A stretch of DNA of 64,000 bases from Mesobacillus sp. AQ2 (GTDB lineage: Bacteria > Bacillota > Bacilli > Bacillales > Cytobacillaceae). Under the pieces are notes generated by a model. It was not told the DNA's origin. It did no database searches and saw only the letters and a list, made by a program, of their open reading frames with translations. Made by a program: the position numbers and the translations under genes. This document shows positions 36,181-44,602 of this stretch, piece after piece. The stretch covers positions 2,733,001 through 2,797,000 of the forward strand of contig NZ_CP126080.1 in the NCBI RefSeq assembly GCF_030122805.1, given 5' to 3'. How positions within the stretch are numbered: the stretch's first letter is position 1; each line of letters starts with the position of its first letter.

Positions 36181-36295
36181 AGAAATCCCCCCTCGTCTGG
36201 AAGCAAACAGATGATCAAAATATTCGTAAGCCTTTACTCAGCCTAAAAGGATTATAACAAACATTCTCCTATTAAAAAATTTTAACGCCGGTGCT

Positions 36296-36571
36296 TTATT
36301 CCAATTTGTGCTTCTCCCTTAATTCTTTAGGTGCCATTTTAATAATTTGTTGAAATACAATTAATAGCACACCAACATCATCAACTATGCCAATTAGTGT
36401 CAAAAAGTCCGGAATAATATCAAATGGAAGCAAAAAATAACCAATGATCAAGCTCGCTGAAATTATTTTTTGCCTGACCGGAACAATTCCGGAAGTAAAA
36501 AATTCTATAAGAAAGGGAAAGAACTTTTTCACTTTAAAAACCAACCGAATTCTTTTAAAAAACTTCTTCAT
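36296..36571 (-). CDS. YkvA/DUF1232 family small membrane protein
   Basis: A 91-aa protein with the DUF1232 core (SASLIIGYFLLPFDIIPDFL) and a second hydrophobic segment (IGIVDDVGVLLIVFQQI). The family, including B. subtilis YkvA, is of unknown function. The ATG at 36571 follows AGAGGTG; a GTG three codons earlier lies within that site. Confidence 0.85.
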   Translation of the reverse strand: MKKFFKRIRLVFKVKKFFPFLIEFFTSGIVPVRQKIISASLIIGYFLLPFDIIPDFLTLIGIVDDVGVLLIVFQQIIKMAPKELREKHKLE

Positions 36572-36760
36572 TTCATCCACCTCTTTTATAGAGACTATTA
36601 TATCCTTCTTTCACCACTTGTCAGTTTTAAAACCTCCTTAAGACATAATTATTTACGATCAGCAGGTGGCTTCGTTTCATTTTATCAAAGTCTATTTTCG
36701 TAAATATCACAGTGTTCATCCAAAAAAGAAAAATAACGTTTGCCCAAGGACTGCCGATTT

Positions 36761-36788
36761 TAAAAAAAGCAGCCATTTCAATGGCCGC
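36761..36788 (-). terminator. Intrinsic terminator of mta
   Basis: A 9-bp stem with one mismatch (36769-36777 with 36780-36788) and a seven-base T run on the minus strand. Confidence 0.75.
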
Positions 36789-36800
36789 CCAGTTTCTTTA

Positions 36801-37559
36801 CTATTCTTGTTCATCGCAATAATGATGGATCGCTCTTTTGAAGAATGCAGCCAAGCCGGGCTGATATTTATCGATATTCTTAGTGAAGCGTGGATCATCG
36901 ACATATAGATCCCCCAGCCCTCGAAAAATATCAATGGTACAATCATAATAGTGATCTGTGATGAACTGTCTCCAATCCGCAACTGCTTCCTGAACAGCCG
37001 GATCATTCGGGCCATCAGCCATACCGGAAATCAGCCTCTGGTATATCTCTTCTGTTTTCGCCTGAATATTTCCCCAGTCATCAGGAGTATAATTCGCAGT
37101 CCTCTTTTCTACCTTTTCAACTGTCTCTTTTCCGTATCTCGCCTTTGCTTCCTCACTATATTTCTTCTGATGTTCTTCAATTTCTTTCATATCGAATCCT
37201 TCGAACATATCTTTCTCCTTCATTTGATATCCCCCTTCAATTGAATTAATCGTCTTTTCCACTGTCCTGATGATCTCATCTAGCCGCTTCTTTTTCTTTA
37301 AAAGCAAAGCTTTATGATTCTTCAAGGATTCTTTCCTGTTGAAATCGGGCCGGTCCAAAATATCCTTAATTTCTTGCAGGGTGAAATCCATTTCTTTAAA
37401 AAACAATATTTGCTGCAGGCGTTCTAGGTCTCTTTCTGAATAAAGCCGATATCCAGCATCAGTCACAGCCTCTGGCTGCAGCAAACCAATCCTGTCGTAA
37501 TGATGCAGAGTTCTAATACTCACTCCTGTCAGGTTGGCAACTTCTTTCACCTTGAACAT
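36801..37559 (-). CDS. mta: MerR-family activator Mta (TipA-like)
   Basis: A 252-aa regulator with an N-terminal MerR winged helix (VKEVANLTGVSIRTLHHYDR), a long dimerisation helix (about 75-110) and a C-terminal TipAS drug-binding-type domain (CTIDIFRGLGDLYVDDPRFT). The whole length aligns with B. subtilis Mta, which activates bmr, blt and itself. The ATG at 37559 follows GGAGGTGATC. Its promoter has the MerR layout (next entry). No efflux gene is adjacent, so targets lie elsewhere. Confidence 0.92.
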   Translation of the reverse strand: MFKVKEVANLTGVSIRTLHHYDRIGLLQPEAVTDAGYRLYSERDLERLQQILFFKEMDFTLQEIKDILDRPDFNRKESLKNHKALLLKKKKRLDEIIRTVEKTINSIEGGYQMKEKDMFEGFDMKEIEEHQKKYSEEAKARYGKETVEKVEKRTANYTPDDWGNIQAKTEEIYQRLISGMADGPNDPAVQEAVADWRQFITDHYYDCTIDIFRGLGDLYVDDPRFTKNIDKYQPGLAAFFKRAIHHYCDEQE

Positions 37560-37582
37560 ATCTTGATCACCTCCACACCTAT

Positions 37583-37613
37583 AGCGTAAACTATCACCTT
37601 GCGTCAGGGTCAA
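37583..37613 (-). promoter_or_regulatory. MerR-type promoter of mta
   Basis: On the minus strand TTGACC (37608-37613) and TACGCT (37583-37588) are separated by 19 bases, the over-long spacing typical of MerR-activated promoters. The dyad ACC-N9-GGT lies across the start of the spacer. This supports autoregulation. Confidence 0.6.
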
Positions 37614-37706
37614 CAGGGTTCTGAATTTATTTTAAAGTTTACATAATACTTTTATAATCCATTTGACATTAAAGCTATATCGATTTTCGTGAATTCTCCT
37701 TTTCAT

Positions 37707-38057
37707 GGACATTTTGGCATGCTCCCTTTCTTGAAATATCTATTAAATGGGGATTCTTGGACATTTTGCCCCGCTCCGGCTTCTGAAATGTCTATTAAAT
37801 AGGGGTTCTTGGACATTTTGCCCTGCTGCCGCTACTGAAATGTCTATTAAATAGGGATTCTTGGACATTTTGCCCTGCTCACACTGCTGAAATGTCTATT
37901 AAATAGGGGTTCTTGGACATTTTGCCCTGCTCACACTGCTGAAATGTCTATTAAATAGGGGTTCTTGGACATTTTGCCCTGCTGCCGCTGCTGAAATGTC
38001 TATTAAATAGGGGTTATCGGACATTTTGCCCTGCTCACTCTGCTGAAATGTCTAATA
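37707..38057. repeat. Palindromic tandem repeat array 2 (7 units of 52 bp)
   Basis: GGACAT recurs at 37707, 37759, 37811, 37863, 37915, 37967 and 38019, exactly 52 bp apart. Each unit has GGACATTTTGCC, an 18-base GC-rich centre, GAAATGTCT and a linker of the ATTAAATAGGGGTTCTT type. GACATTT and AAATGTC are perfect inverted arms. From GACA to TGTC is 33 bp, as in array 1. The first unit is degenerate (TATC for TGTC). It lies between the divergent mta and UDG-like genes. No ORF crosses it. Confidence 0.95.
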
Positions 38058-38173
38058 AAGACCGTTTCTTACACTACCCACCCTTAAATCTCCTTTGCCA
38101 GCTAGTTCAATTAATTGATATTTTTAAACAGATACGATCATAATACAGTTATTAAATCCAAGGGGGATCATTC

Positions 38174-38923
38174 ATGCCTAGACTGGTTGAATATATAGAA
38201 AAGATTGCTGATCTCCCTTTAAAAGACAGTTATTCACGGGAGGAACTTTTGACTCAGGACTTTTTATTAGCTAATGAAGGGCGCCTTGCGGTCTATTATT
38301 GTACGCATAACGAGTATGTAAATCCAGATGCGAAAGTATTTATCGTAGGAATAACACCGGGTTTCCAGCAAATGAGCAAATCAATCGCTGTTGCCCGCTC
38401 CCTGATTGAAGTAAACAATCCAGTTTCCGTGATTCCTTATTTATGCAAGCGTGAAGCGAGATTTTCCGGAATACTTCGTAATCATATCATTGAAATGCTT
38501 GATGAACTTGGCTTACAAAAATGGCTTTCATTGGAATCCTGCGCGCAACTATTTGATGAAAATGACAACCTTCTCCATACAACATCTCTCATTCCATATG
38601 CGGTTTTTAATGATGGGAAGAATTACACTGGACATAAACCTGGTATTCTAAAGAACAATATGCTTGTGGGTTTCTTAAAGGGATATTTTGAACCACAGGC
38701 TGCCATGCTTCGGAATACGCTTGTGATCCCGCTCGGAAAGAGTGTCGAAGAAATCATGAGGGTGTATGCCAGTGAAGGCCTTCTGGAAGAAAGAAATATT
38801 CTCTTTGGATTCCCTCACCCGTCAGGTGCAAACGGTCACCGCCTGCAGCAATTTACCACTAACAAAGAGAAAATGAAAAATACCATTAAGTCCTTTTTCC
38901 AGGCCAATATTAAAGACAACTAG
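38174..38923 (+). CDS. Uracil-DNA glycosylase superfamily protein
   Basis: A 249-aa protein of the UDG fold. The water-activating loop region is VGITPG (58-63) and the DNA-intercalation/His loop is FPHPSGANGH (213-222). Both are recognisable but differ from canonical GQDPYH UDGs and from the Cys-cluster families. The substrate may be a different damaged base. AAGGGGGATC precedes the ATG. Alone; array 2 lies just upstream. Confidence 0.75.
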   Translation: MPRLVEYIEKIADLPLKDSYSREELLTQDFLLANEGRLAVYYCTHNEYVNPDAKVFIVGITPGFQQMSKSIAVARSLIEVNNPVSVIPYLCKREARFSGILRNHIIEMLDELGLQKWLSLESCAQLFDENDNLLHTTSLIPYAVFNDGKNYTGHKPGILKNNMLVGFLKGYFEPQAAMLRNTLVIPLGKSVEEIMRVYASEGLLEERNILFGFPHPSGANGHRLQQFTTNKEKMKNTIKSFFQANIKDN

Positions 38924-38942
38924 CTTATAGGGAATTAAAATT

Positions 38943-38971
38943 GAAAAAAAGAGGCCATGAACCATAGCCTC
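38943..38971 (-). terminator. Intrinsic terminator of the sigma/anti-sigma operon
   Basis: A 9-bp stem with one mismatch (38951-38959 with 38963-38971) and a seven-base T run on the minus strand. Confidence 0.75.
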
Positions 38972-39001
38972 AAACCACAAATTTGATTTTAACCAATCAC
39001 A

Positions 39002-39634
39002 TTATTCAAACGGAACCTCATTGTCATAGGCGGCTTTATAGATGCTGATCAATTCCTCCTTTTGCTTTTCATTCTCTATTAAAATATCCCCATAAGCTGG
39101 GACAATAGTGTGCCATCCGTGTTTTTTGTTTTGACGTGACACGAATAAATAGCTCTCACCTTCTTTCAGAAGTTGATCATTTTCAACCAGGACCAGTTTG
39201 TTTCCTTCGTATCCCCCCTGTTGGTTCACAGTTATCCGGCCATTCAATTGGCCTTTGATATTTTCGGCAACCTCAACTTCATATTGAGTTTCAAGTATCC
39301 CATCTTCATTACTTGTTCCCTTCGTCTCTTGTACCTTCCCAATAAAAACATTATCCGCCCATCCAACGAGTTGTTTTTGGTCCGTTACATCAAATGCATA
39401 GCTCGCCGGGATGTTCTGTACTTCCGGATTTCCCGGAGTATTCTCTAAAAATAGGACTGATCCGGCAACTGAAAGTGCGATGGCTGCTGCGATTGCAGGG
39501 GCTGCCAGCAACTTCCGTTTTTTTGTTTTGCTGCTCATTTCTGTCTTGGCCTTTTGGACTCCCAGTTCAGTTCTTCTGCTTAAACCCTCTGGTATCTCGA
39601 TTTTATTAATTTCTGATTGAATGTTATTGTTCAT
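39002..39634 (-). CDS. Probable anti-sigma factor, membrane-bound
   Basis: A 210-aa protein with a short cytosolic N-terminal region (EIPEGLSRRTELGVQKAKTE), one membrane helix (about 45-63) and an extracytoplasmic domain of about 145 residues. It overlaps the end of the ECF sigma gene by 11 bases, the standard sigma/anti-sigma arrangement. It would hold the sigma factor at the membrane until an envelope signal. The ATG at 39634 is nine bases after AAAGGAGG. The outer domain was not recognised. Confidence 0.8.
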   Translation of the reverse strand: MNNNIQSEINKIEIPEGLSRRTELGVQKAKTEMSSKTKKRKLLAAPAIAAAIALSVAGSVLFLENTPGNPEVQNIPASYAFDVTDQKQLVGWADNVFIGKVQETKGTSNEDGILETQYEVEVAENIKGQLNGRITVNQQGGYEGNKLVLVENDQLLKEGESYLFVSRQNKKHGWHTIVPAYGDILIENEKQKEELISIYKAAYDNEVPFE

Positions 39635-40148
39635 TAGCTTCATCCTCCTTTAATGTCTTTCGAAGTTTTCCAAGACTGCGATAAAGAATTGTCTTTACTG
39701 TGCCAAGCGGAAGCTGGAGAATATCGGCGATTTCCTTGAATGTCATTTGCTGATAGAATTTCAGGAGAATGACACTTTTTTCTTCTTCCTGAAGTTTTTC
39801 AATTAAATCCTTCAAATCGATTCCTAAGATATCATCTTCTTGAACAGCTTCTTTTGTATATTCCGCAAATTCTGGTTTTAAAGGTACAATGTTCTTTCTT
39901 ATTCTCAATAGGTCAATGGAACAGCTGATGGCAATCCTCATCAGCCAGGTTTTAAAATATTTGGGTTCTTTAAGATCTTTGATGGACTTGAATGATCTGT
40001 AAGCAGTTTCCTGGACAACATCCATTGCGTCATTCTGGTTTTTTACATAGATAAACGCCATTTTGTATAAATCCTGTTCATATAGCTGGAACAGCTCCAA
40101 AAATGCCTTATCATTGCCTTTTTGTGCTTTTTTTATTAATTTCAGCAT
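39624..40148 (-). CDS. ECF-type RNA polymerase sigma factor
   Basis: A 174-aa sigma-70 family factor. Region 2 (YVKNQNDAMDVVQETAYRSF, about 49-68) binds the -10 element and core polymerase. Region 4 (MTFKEIADILQLPLGTVKTI) reads the -35. It resembles SigV/SigW-like factors of Bacillus. The ATG at 40148 follows AAGGGAG. First gene of a two-gene operon with its anti-sigma factor. I did not identify an autoregulatory promoter by eye. Confidence 0.92.
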   Translation of the reverse strand: MLKLIKKAQKGNDKAFLELFQLYEQDLYKMAFIYVKNQNDAMDVVQETAYRSFKSIKDLKEPKYFKTWLMRIAISCSIDLLRIRKNIVPLKPEFAEYTKEAVQEDDILGIDLKDLIEKLQEEEKSVILLKFYQQMTFKEIADILQLPLGTVKTILYRSLGKLRKTLKEDEANEQ

Positions 40149-40275
40149 TAGATGCACTCCCTTGTACTCCTTGTTATCCATTAGACGTTAGATTCGCCAG
40201 TTTGGCTTTAATATCCTGTAAAAAAATTCAAATGTCTAGGCTATCAAACCAAGCTGTAAATCCAAACGTCTTGCA

Positions 40276-40307
40276 AAAGAAAAAACACCCTTTATAGAAA
40301 GGATGTT
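40276..40307 (-). terminator. Intrinsic terminator of the helicase gene
   Basis: A 10-bp stem with one wobble pair (40284-40293 with 40298-40307) and TTTTTTC on the minus strand, three bases past the stop codon. Confidence 0.75.
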
Positions 40308-40309
40308 CA

Positions 40310-42598
40310 TCAATACAGAAGCGTGAATTTTTTCCAAGCATCGGGCAGAAGTGCCTGATATTTATTGTGCAGGTAACGGTCGTCAATCAACACAATTCTG
40401 CCTGTGTCATCTTCTGACCGAATAAGTCTTCCTCCGGCCTGCAGTACTTTATTCATTCCAGGAAAGACGTATGCATAATCATAACCATTCTTACCTATAG
40501 CAGCAAAATGCTTACTAATCAAGTCCCTTTCGAACCCAATCTGAGGGAGACCCACACCTACAACCACAACCCCGTTAAGCCTGTCCCCCTTTAAATCGAT
40601 TCCTTCAGAAAATACACCTCCAAGAACAGCAAAACCAACGAGTGATCCTTGATTATCAGCTGTGAAGGATTCCAGAAATGCGGCACGTTCTTCTTCGTTC
40701 ATCCCTGTACCCTGGACAATCGTACAGATATCCTCATTGGAAATGCTCCACTCCTCCAGTACCATATTAAGATATTGGTAGGATGGAAAGAAAAACAGAT
40801 AATTACCTGGATAATTGTGAACTAAATCAGACATTGTTTTGACTATTGGTTTAATTGACCTTGTCCGGTCTTTGTACCTTGTTGATAAGGATTGAATCTT
40901 CACATCTGTCTGTTCACTAGAAAAAGGAGAAGGAATCAAAGAGACATAATCCTCGCTATCACCGCCAAGCATATCTCTGTAATAGCCCATAGGATTAAGA
41001 GTAGCTGAAAAAAAGATTCGGGACTTAAAGCTTTTTCCTGCCTGTTTGATTAAATGAGAAGGATCCAGACAAAATTGTTTAATACGCACATCATTTTTTT
41101 CGATTAGAGCATATACAATGAAGCGTTCATCATATAAACTGCTGATTCTTTGCCAATTTTGCGCAACGAAAAAAGTTTCAAGCAGCAAGTCTGATTCTCC
41201 TGCACTCCCTCTAAGGAGTTCTTTTTCCGCATGTTCCATAAACTCTGCTATTAACTGATTCAGTTCCTCTAGTGGCTCCACGTACTCAATTGTTTTTGAG
41301 AATCCAGCCTGCTTTCTTAATTGGATAAAATAGTCATTTAGACGTTTGGATATATGGCCTAATGAATGATTCTTTTCTTTAAACTCCCTTTTCAACTGAA
41401 GGAATGGTGATTTCTCCAGAGCAGCTGAGAACATATCCCTTCCTCTGTCAACGAGATTATGTGCCTCATCGACAAGAAGGACTGTTTTCTTTTTTTGTTC
41501 GTCGAATAGCCTTTTCAAAGAGACTTTTGGATCAAATATATAATTGTAATCGCATATGACCGCATCTGCTGCGTATGCTAAATCCAATGAAAACTCAAAG
41601 GGACAGACTCTATGTTTTTTTGCATACTTTTCAATACAGCATCTATCCAGGATAGCTTCATTCCTGAGGATATCCAGTACCGCACCGTTAATCCTGTCAT
41701 AATATCCATCTGCAAATTCACAATGTTCCTTGCTGCACTTTCCCTCACCTGTAAAACATACCTTATCCTTTGCGGTTATTGTAACAGTCCTAATCTCCAA
41801 GCCTTTTTTTATCATAAGACTGAACGCTTCCTCTGCGGTCTGTCTTGTTGTCGTCTTGGCAGTTAAATAAAATAACTTCTTAATCTGTTCCTCCCCTATT
41901 GCCTTAACTGAAGGAAATACAGTTGAAATGGTTTTGCCTATCCCAGTTGGTGCATTGGCAAATAACGTCCTTCCTTCCTCGATTGTCTTATAGACAGCCC
42001 CGGCAAGCTGTCGCTGGCCCTGTCGGTATCGAGGAAAAGGAAAGTCCAACTTTTTAATGCTTTGATCCCTTTTCAAACCATGTTCCGCCTGCAATCGGGC
42101 ATATGGTGCAAAATCTGCGACCATTCCTTTAACGGAGTTTTCCAACTCATCTTTAGTAAATGATCTTTTAAAAAACTTCTTGTCTCCTGAAGTTTTATGA
42201 ACATAAGTCAGCTGGATATCAATCTCGTCTTTTTGATGTTCCTTTAAGAACATATAACCATAGCATTCTGCTTGGGCCCAATGAGCAGGGTTTGAGTTCT
42301 CTTCGATACTTTCCAAAGCCAAAGAAGTCGATTTAATTTCATCAATCGTTGTTTTCTCCCCTGAAAAAAGCAATCCATCACAGCGTCCTTCGATAATAAA
42401 TAAAAGGTTATCAAATTCAATTTCTGTTTTTAAATAGACTTCACTCTGATCCATCTCTTGATAATTTTTCTGGACTTCCCGATGGATTCTTGAGCCTTCA
42501 GAGAATGATGAGGCCGTTTTAAAACCTGATTCAATGCTTCCTGTTTTAAATACATATTCAGCCAGCATCCTCACCGGGATTTTTATTACATGCTCCAT
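40310..42598 (-). CDS. PD-(D/E)XK nuclease - XPD/DinG-type helicase fusion
   Basis: A 762-aa protein. Residues 1-170 look like a Cas4/RecB-type nuclease (EGRCDGLL with Asp74, then IDEIKS with Glu87 and Lys89). From about 190 follows an XPD/Rad3 superfamily 2 helicase: Walker A APTGIGKT (216-223), DEAH (377-380), and a cysteine set between them (281, 288, 293, 320/321, 332) that could hold the 4Fe-4S cluster of this family. QAGGRLIRS near the end is motif VI. A role in DNA repair is likely. The ATG at 42598 follows GGGAGGTGA. Confidence 0.88.
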   Translation of the reverse strand: MEHVIKIPVRMLAEYVFKTGSIESGFKTASSFSEGSRIHREVQKNYQEMDQSEVYLKTEIEFDNLLFIIEGRCDGLLFSGEKTTIDEIKSTSLALESIEENSNPAHWAQAECYGYMFLKEHQKDEIDIQLTYVHKTSGDKKFFKRSFTKDELENSVKGMVADFAPYARLQAEHGLKRDQSIKKLDFPFPRYRQGQRQLAGAVYKTIEEGRTLFANAPTGIGKTISTVFPSVKAIGEEQIKKLFYLTAKTTTRQTAEEAFSLMIKKGLEIRTVTITAKDKVCFTGEGKCSKEHCEFADGYYDRINGAVLDILRNEAILDRCCIEKYAKKHRVCPFEFSLDLAYAADAVICDYNYIFDPKVSLKRLFDEQKKKTVLLVDEAHNLVDRGRDMFSAALEKSPFLQLKREFKEKNHSLGHISKRLNDYFIQLRKQAGFSKTIEYVEPLEELNQLIAEFMEHAEKELLRGSAGESDLLLETFFVAQNWQRISSLYDERFIVYALIEKNDVRIKQFCLDPSHLIKQAGKSFKSRIFFSATLNPMGYYRDMLGGDSEDYVSLIPSPFSSEQTDVKIQSLSTRYKDRTRSIKPIVKTMSDLVHNYPGNYLFFFPSYQYLNMVLEEWSISNEDICTIVQGTGMNEEERAAFLESFTADNQGSLVGFAVLGGVFSEGIDLKGDRLNGVVVVGVGLPQIGFERDLISKHFAAIGKNGYDYAYVFPGMNKVLQAGGRLIRSEDDTGRIVLIDDRYLHNKYQALLPDAWKKFTLLY

Positions 42599-42662
42599 CC
42601 TGCTCACCTCCCTGTTTGACTCCCTTCCCCCATTATAGTACATACGTTCCCTTTTATTCAAT

Positions 42663-42696
42663 AAAATAAAAAACCGTCCCAGGAAACCTGGAACGG
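42663..42696 (-). terminator. Intrinsic terminator of the 42-aa ORF
   Basis: A 10-bp stem with one mismatch (42674-42683 with 42687-42696), AAA loop and a T run on the minus strand. Confidence 0.75.
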
Positions 42697-42708
42697 ATTG
42701 ATATCTTT

Positions 42709-42837
42709 TTACCAGTGGCGTGTATTTTCAAGCAAAATGTCAATCTCAATTGGGTTCAGCGAAAAACTTAAATCATCTTCAGCAATTTCCATTGTATCTT
42801 CCAATAGCTCGTCAATATCCATGCTAATTCTTCCCAT
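42709..42837 (-). CDS. Small acidic ORF, 42 aa
   Basis: A 42-codon ORF with AGGAGG six bases before the ATG and its own terminator, both strong signs of a real gene. The product (MGRISMDIDELLEDTMEIAE at the start, ending ENTRHW) is very acidic and soluble with no Cys. It may be a small regulator or adaptor. No family recognised. Confidence 0.6.
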   Translation of the reverse strand: MGRISMDIDELLEDTMEIAEDDLSFSLNPIEIDILLENTRHW

Positions 42838-43035
42838 ACCGAACCTCCTCTTCATTTTAGCCATCCATTGTCCATGCGGGCTTCGTGAAAATAGTTCGTA
42901 TATTATATGAGGGTTCTGGGGGTCATTTAACGCAGTGAAAATTTTCCCAAGTTGTTAATTAGTAATCAATTATTTAAGAACTTTTTAGAAATGAAACTCG
43001 AAGACAGAAGCATCAGTTTAAATGGAAGTATGCCT

Positions 43036-43072
43036 TTTAAAAAACAAAAAGGCCTAATTAGAAGGCCTTTTT
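43036..43072 (-). terminator. Intrinsic terminator of the RNPP regulator-peptide operon
   Basis: A 10-bp stem (AAAAAGGCCT/AGGCCTTTTT, 43046-43055 with 43063-43072) and T-rich exit, nine bases past the peptide stop codon. Confidence 0.85.
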
Positions 43073-43081
43073 GGTAGTTAA

Positions 43082-43171
43082 TCATGCTGGAGGTAAAATT
43101 GGCGGCATGCTTGCTGCTAATACACCCAGAGCCATGGCACCTGTCATTAAGGCTGTTAACATCTTTTTCAT
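43082..43171 (-). CDS. Secreted pro-peptide, candidate quorum-sensing signal of the adjacent RNPP regulator
   Basis: A 29-codon ORF starting 13 bases after the regulator stop codon. AAGGAGG overlaps that stop codon, so the two are coupled. The product has KK, a hydrophobic core (MLTALMTGAMALGVLAA) and a short polar, Pro-rich C-terminus (SMPPILPPA). This is the layout of NprX, PapR and Phr pro-peptides, which are exported, trimmed and re-imported to bind their TPR regulator. The mature peptide would lie within the last 7-9 residues (inference). A terminator follows at once. Confidence 0.7.
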   Translation of the reverse strand: MKKMLTALMTGAMALGVLAASMPPILPPA

Positions 43172-43184
43172 ACGGATTTCCTCC

Positions 43185-44405
43185 TTAATTGATTTTTTCT
43201 ATATATTTTACTGCTTGATCAAACCTTCCCATCTCCCGATAGTGATTTGATAGCATTTTGTAAAACCAAATTAATTCTTCACTTTTACCATCGCTTTCTT
43301 CAAGAAATGGTATTACTTTAGTTTCTGAGTAATCTAGCGATTTTTCTGGAGAGTCCAAAGTCATTAAATAATAATTAGCTAACATTCTATACTTGCGGTT
43401 TTCAGAATCCTTAGATAATTGGTATACTTCCTCAAAGGCTTCCCTTGCTTTTTCTTCATTTTGCAACTCATATTGGATTTCTCCAATGGAATAAAGAGTA
43501 ATGAGATAGTGTTGTGTTCCTTTTGTTTGTAAAGATAGGCTTTTTTCAAAAAAGAAAATGGCCTCTCGATAGTTCTTAAGCTTTTTTTGAAGGTAACCCA
43601 TATTATGATATATTTCAGGTAATAAATTTTTTTCCTGTAAAATCTCTGCGTTTCTGATGAGATTTTTATAGCAATCCTGGGCTTCTTCATAGATCTTGGA
43701 ATTAGTATAGTTGATCCCAAGCAACATCAACACATGTAGAATTCTTTTAAAATTGTGTTGTTCCATAAATTCTTGCAGTGCCATCTTTCCATAGTAAATG
43801 GCATATCCTAAATCTTCTGGAGAAGTTTTAGCCAAAGCCCGATGATAAAGTATTTCTCCATCGGGTATGTCGAACTTAGATCCTCTGCCAATGGTGTCTA
43901 AGATCTGATCTGCTTTCTTATAAATTCTCTTTTTTAATAACATTACAGCATGCAGATAGGAAAATAAAGCCATTTGAGGTTGGGAAAATATTTTCTTTTG
44001 TTTCTTTAATAATTCGTATTGTTCTTGGGCCTCGGAAAATCTGTGTTTAAAGATTAAATACCTGAATTTAGTAAGTTCATATGTATGTAGATTTGTAGTG
44101 AATGGAATAATTCCTTCAAATTCCTTTAGCATTTCCATTGTTGTATCTGCTTCTTCGTCTTGAATAAAATCAATCTTTTCATTAAGTTCTTTAATTAGCT
44201 GCTTAATCTGTTCTTCATTTTCAGTGATGGATGCAAGGTTGACTCCCAGTCTTTCGAGAAGGAGGCCCATTGTTTCTTCATTTGCTTCTTTAGAGTTGCT
44301 TTCAATCTTGCTTAAGTGGGGAACTGAACATATGCCATTAGCCAGTTCCTTTTGTGTTAAACCTTGCTGGATCCTGTAAAATTTAATTAATGGTCCAAAC
44401 TGCAT
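43185..44405 (-). CDS. RNPP-family regulator, HTH plus TPR repeats (NprR/PlcR-like)
   Basis: A 406-aa protein with an N-terminal XRE helix-turn-helix (LIKFYRIQQGLTQKELANGI and following, about 6-60), a linker, then about seven tetratricopeptide repeats to the end (for example PEIYHNMGYLQKKLKNYREA). This is the layout of NprR and PlcR, whose TPR groove binds a short re-imported peptide. The pro-peptide ORF directly follows. The gene upstream on the same strand is a secreted protease, as NprR controls in B. cereus. AAGGTG precedes the ATG. Confidence 0.88.
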   Translation of the reverse strand: MQFGPLIKFYRIQQGLTQKELANGICSVPHLSKIESNSKEANEETMGLLLERLGVNLASITENEEQIKQLIKELNEKIDFIQDEEADTTMEMLKEFEGIIPFTTNLHTYELTKFRYLIFKHRFSEAQEQYELLKKQKKIFSQPQMALFSYLHAVMLLKKRIYKKADQILDTIGRGSKFDIPDGEILYHRALAKTSPEDLGYAIYYGKMALQEFMEQHNFKRILHVLMLLGINYTNSKIYEEAQDCYKNLIRNAEILQEKNLLPEIYHNMGYLQKKLKNYREAIFFFEKSLSLQTKGTQHYLITLYSIGEIQYELQNEEKAREAFEEVYQLSKDSENRKYRMLANYYLMTLDSPEKSLDYSETKVIPFLEESDGKSEELIWFYKMLSNHYREMGRFDQAVKYIEKIN

Positions 44406-44484
44406 ACGTTCACCTTCTGTTTTCTTATTAATCTACCATCTTTTCCAACAATTTAAACAGTCCAAAAGTACTATTTTTATAAAA

Positions 44485-44499
44485 TTCTATATATTAGAA
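44485..44499. promoter_or_regulatory. Candidate operator dyad upstream of the RNPP regulator
   Basis: TTCTA-TATAT-TAGAA is a 15-bp inverted repeat 80 bases before the regulator start. It could be an autoregulatory site. I found no second copy upstream of the protease gene, so this is weak. Confidence 0.3.
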
Positions 44500-44527
44500 A
44501 TTGTTTCTTCGTATATTACCTCAAATA

Positions 44528-44570
44528 AGATAATAAAGCCACCCGAATCAATCATTTAATCCGGATGGCC
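44528..44570 (-). terminator. Intrinsic terminator of the subtilase gene
   Basis: GCCATCCGGAT pairs with ATTCGGGTGGC on the minus strand (two wobble pairs), followed by TTTATTATC. Confidence 0.65.
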
Positions 44571-44602
44571 TGCAAGTTTGTGCATTATATTTTTTTAGGT
44601 AA

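Noticed and set aside
40310..42598. cas4/DinG as part of a CRISPR system
   Set aside because: No other cas gene or array; the nuclease is fused to the helicase, which fits repair better.
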